Shown here: one piece after another, positions 57,046 to 64,000 of the stretch
Numbering within the stretch: position 1 is the stretch's first letter
How the letters are laid out: each line of letters opens with the position of its first letter
Source: Cladopsammia gracilis
Taxonomy: Eukaryota > Cnidaria > Anthozoa > Scleractinia > Dendrophylliidae
Assembly (NCBI GenBank): GCA_022457155.1
Contig: JAJGOT010000030.1
Location: forward strand, 248,001 to 312,000
Length of the DNA stretch: 64,000 bases
Direction of reading: 5' to 3'
Program-made: the position numbers and the translations under genes
The notes under the pieces: model-generated
The model's input: the letters and a program-made list of their open reading frames with translations, nothing else
The model's database searches: none
What the model was told of the DNA's origin: nothing

Positions 57046-57529
57046 AATTCACCCCAATTTCAGTGGTTACCCTGTGCTGACGTTACCCCAATTTCAGTGG
57101 TTACAGAGGTTCCTACTTTTCACCTACATCGTACTCGGTGTGAAACATCACAAATATATGGATCTCTGTACAACTATTTTCTTATTTACCAATCTGTTAA
57201 AACGAACAAGGCATAAAGAGAATTTGCGACCCTGCCACATAACTCGGGTCAAAATCGAGATTGTGAAACTCTAAAATTAATTCGTATTCACTGAGGATGT
57301 TCAGCACTTCGAAGGGCCTATATGACAAATATGAACTACTTTATCACTGCTAGATCGCAGTTCTCTTAAGGATATGGACGAGCTACCAAGACTGTGTTAG
57401 GCGCTAGTAACTAATAAGGTAACGCGCTCTAACTGAAGTGATGTATGTCAGATTGCGTGATGTGGTCACGAACGCATCTACTGTTTCTTGTCACAACAGA
57501 CTTGTGATAAACTTGGCAGAAAGCGTAAG

Positions 57530-63763
<6,234 letters not shown>

Positions 63764-64000
63764 CTGTGGAAGACAATATGTGTTCTGTGAAAAAAGACAT
63801 TGAGTCGATTGTTTTAAACAATGTCTAAATTACAGGCCCTGACCAAACAGATACAAGACAGCACAAGTTGGAAACTTGTGTCGACTTGTCACTCGGTTTG
63901 GCTGTCACCTGCAGGTACACCTTGGGTTTAATTGTAATGACTTGCATTCACTTTGATTGAGCTCAAAATTGCATGCAAGTCAATGCAAGTCAATGTAAGT

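Overview
This is a eukaryotic, AT-rich, intron-dense and transposon-rich window. It is most likely from a cnidarian, probably an anthozoan such as a stony coral. That call is an inference from the gene structures, the animal-type orthologues, the dense palindromic MITEs, the tRNA-derived SINEs, the Penelope-like elements with hammerhead motifs and a BEL/Pao retrotransposon. No species can be named from sequence alone.

Layout, left to right. 1-5.3 kb is intergenic and holds MITEs and a tRNA-derived SINE. 5.3-21.2 kb is a complete tyrosine aminotransferase gene (TAT) on the minus strand; I resolved 12 coding exons with matching phases, giving 414 residues. Its first coding intron carries a very young BEL/Pao element (15.8-19.8 kb) with two 266-bp LTRs that read as identical, a 5-bp target duplication and one long ORF in which reverse transcriptase is joined in frame to the integrase tail. 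21.8-36.3 kb is repeat territory: a 0.9-kb foldback element, a tandem segmental duplication (about 24.3-29.5 and 29.5-32.4 kb), a 3-kb composite insertion holding Penelope-like RT and endonuclease remnants with a 9-bp target duplication, and inverted-repeat elements carrying hammerhead ribozyme motifs. 36.6-42.2 kb is a complete tail-anchored cytochrome b5 gene on the minus strand (6 exons, 133 residues). 43.2-45.6 kb is a 2.4-kb minisatellite that is open in several frames. 46.35-47.66 kb is a palindrome built of palindromes.

49.0-50.8 kb (minus strand) is an intronless 596-residue ORF. It combines a C2H2 zinc finger, a tyrosine-recombinase domain with a full set of catalytic residues (R, HxxR, H, Y) and a Myb/SANT-like C-terminus. 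About 300 bp upstream begins a 1.7-kb field of GGAAC/GTTCC inverted repeats that turns into about 18 tandem units of 61-66 bp. About 200-bp repeats abut its 3' end. This locus is the best candidate here for an undescribed system.

57.5-63.8 kb is the 3' part of a CMIP (c-Maf-inducing protein) orthologue on the minus strand. I resolved 14 exons (397 residues); the gene runs off the right edge.

The three conserved genes (TAT, cytochrome b5, CMIP) share a strand. Their human counterparts TAT, CYB5B and CMIP all lie on chromosome 16q, so the window may preserve an ancient animal linkage. No functional interaction among them is implied.
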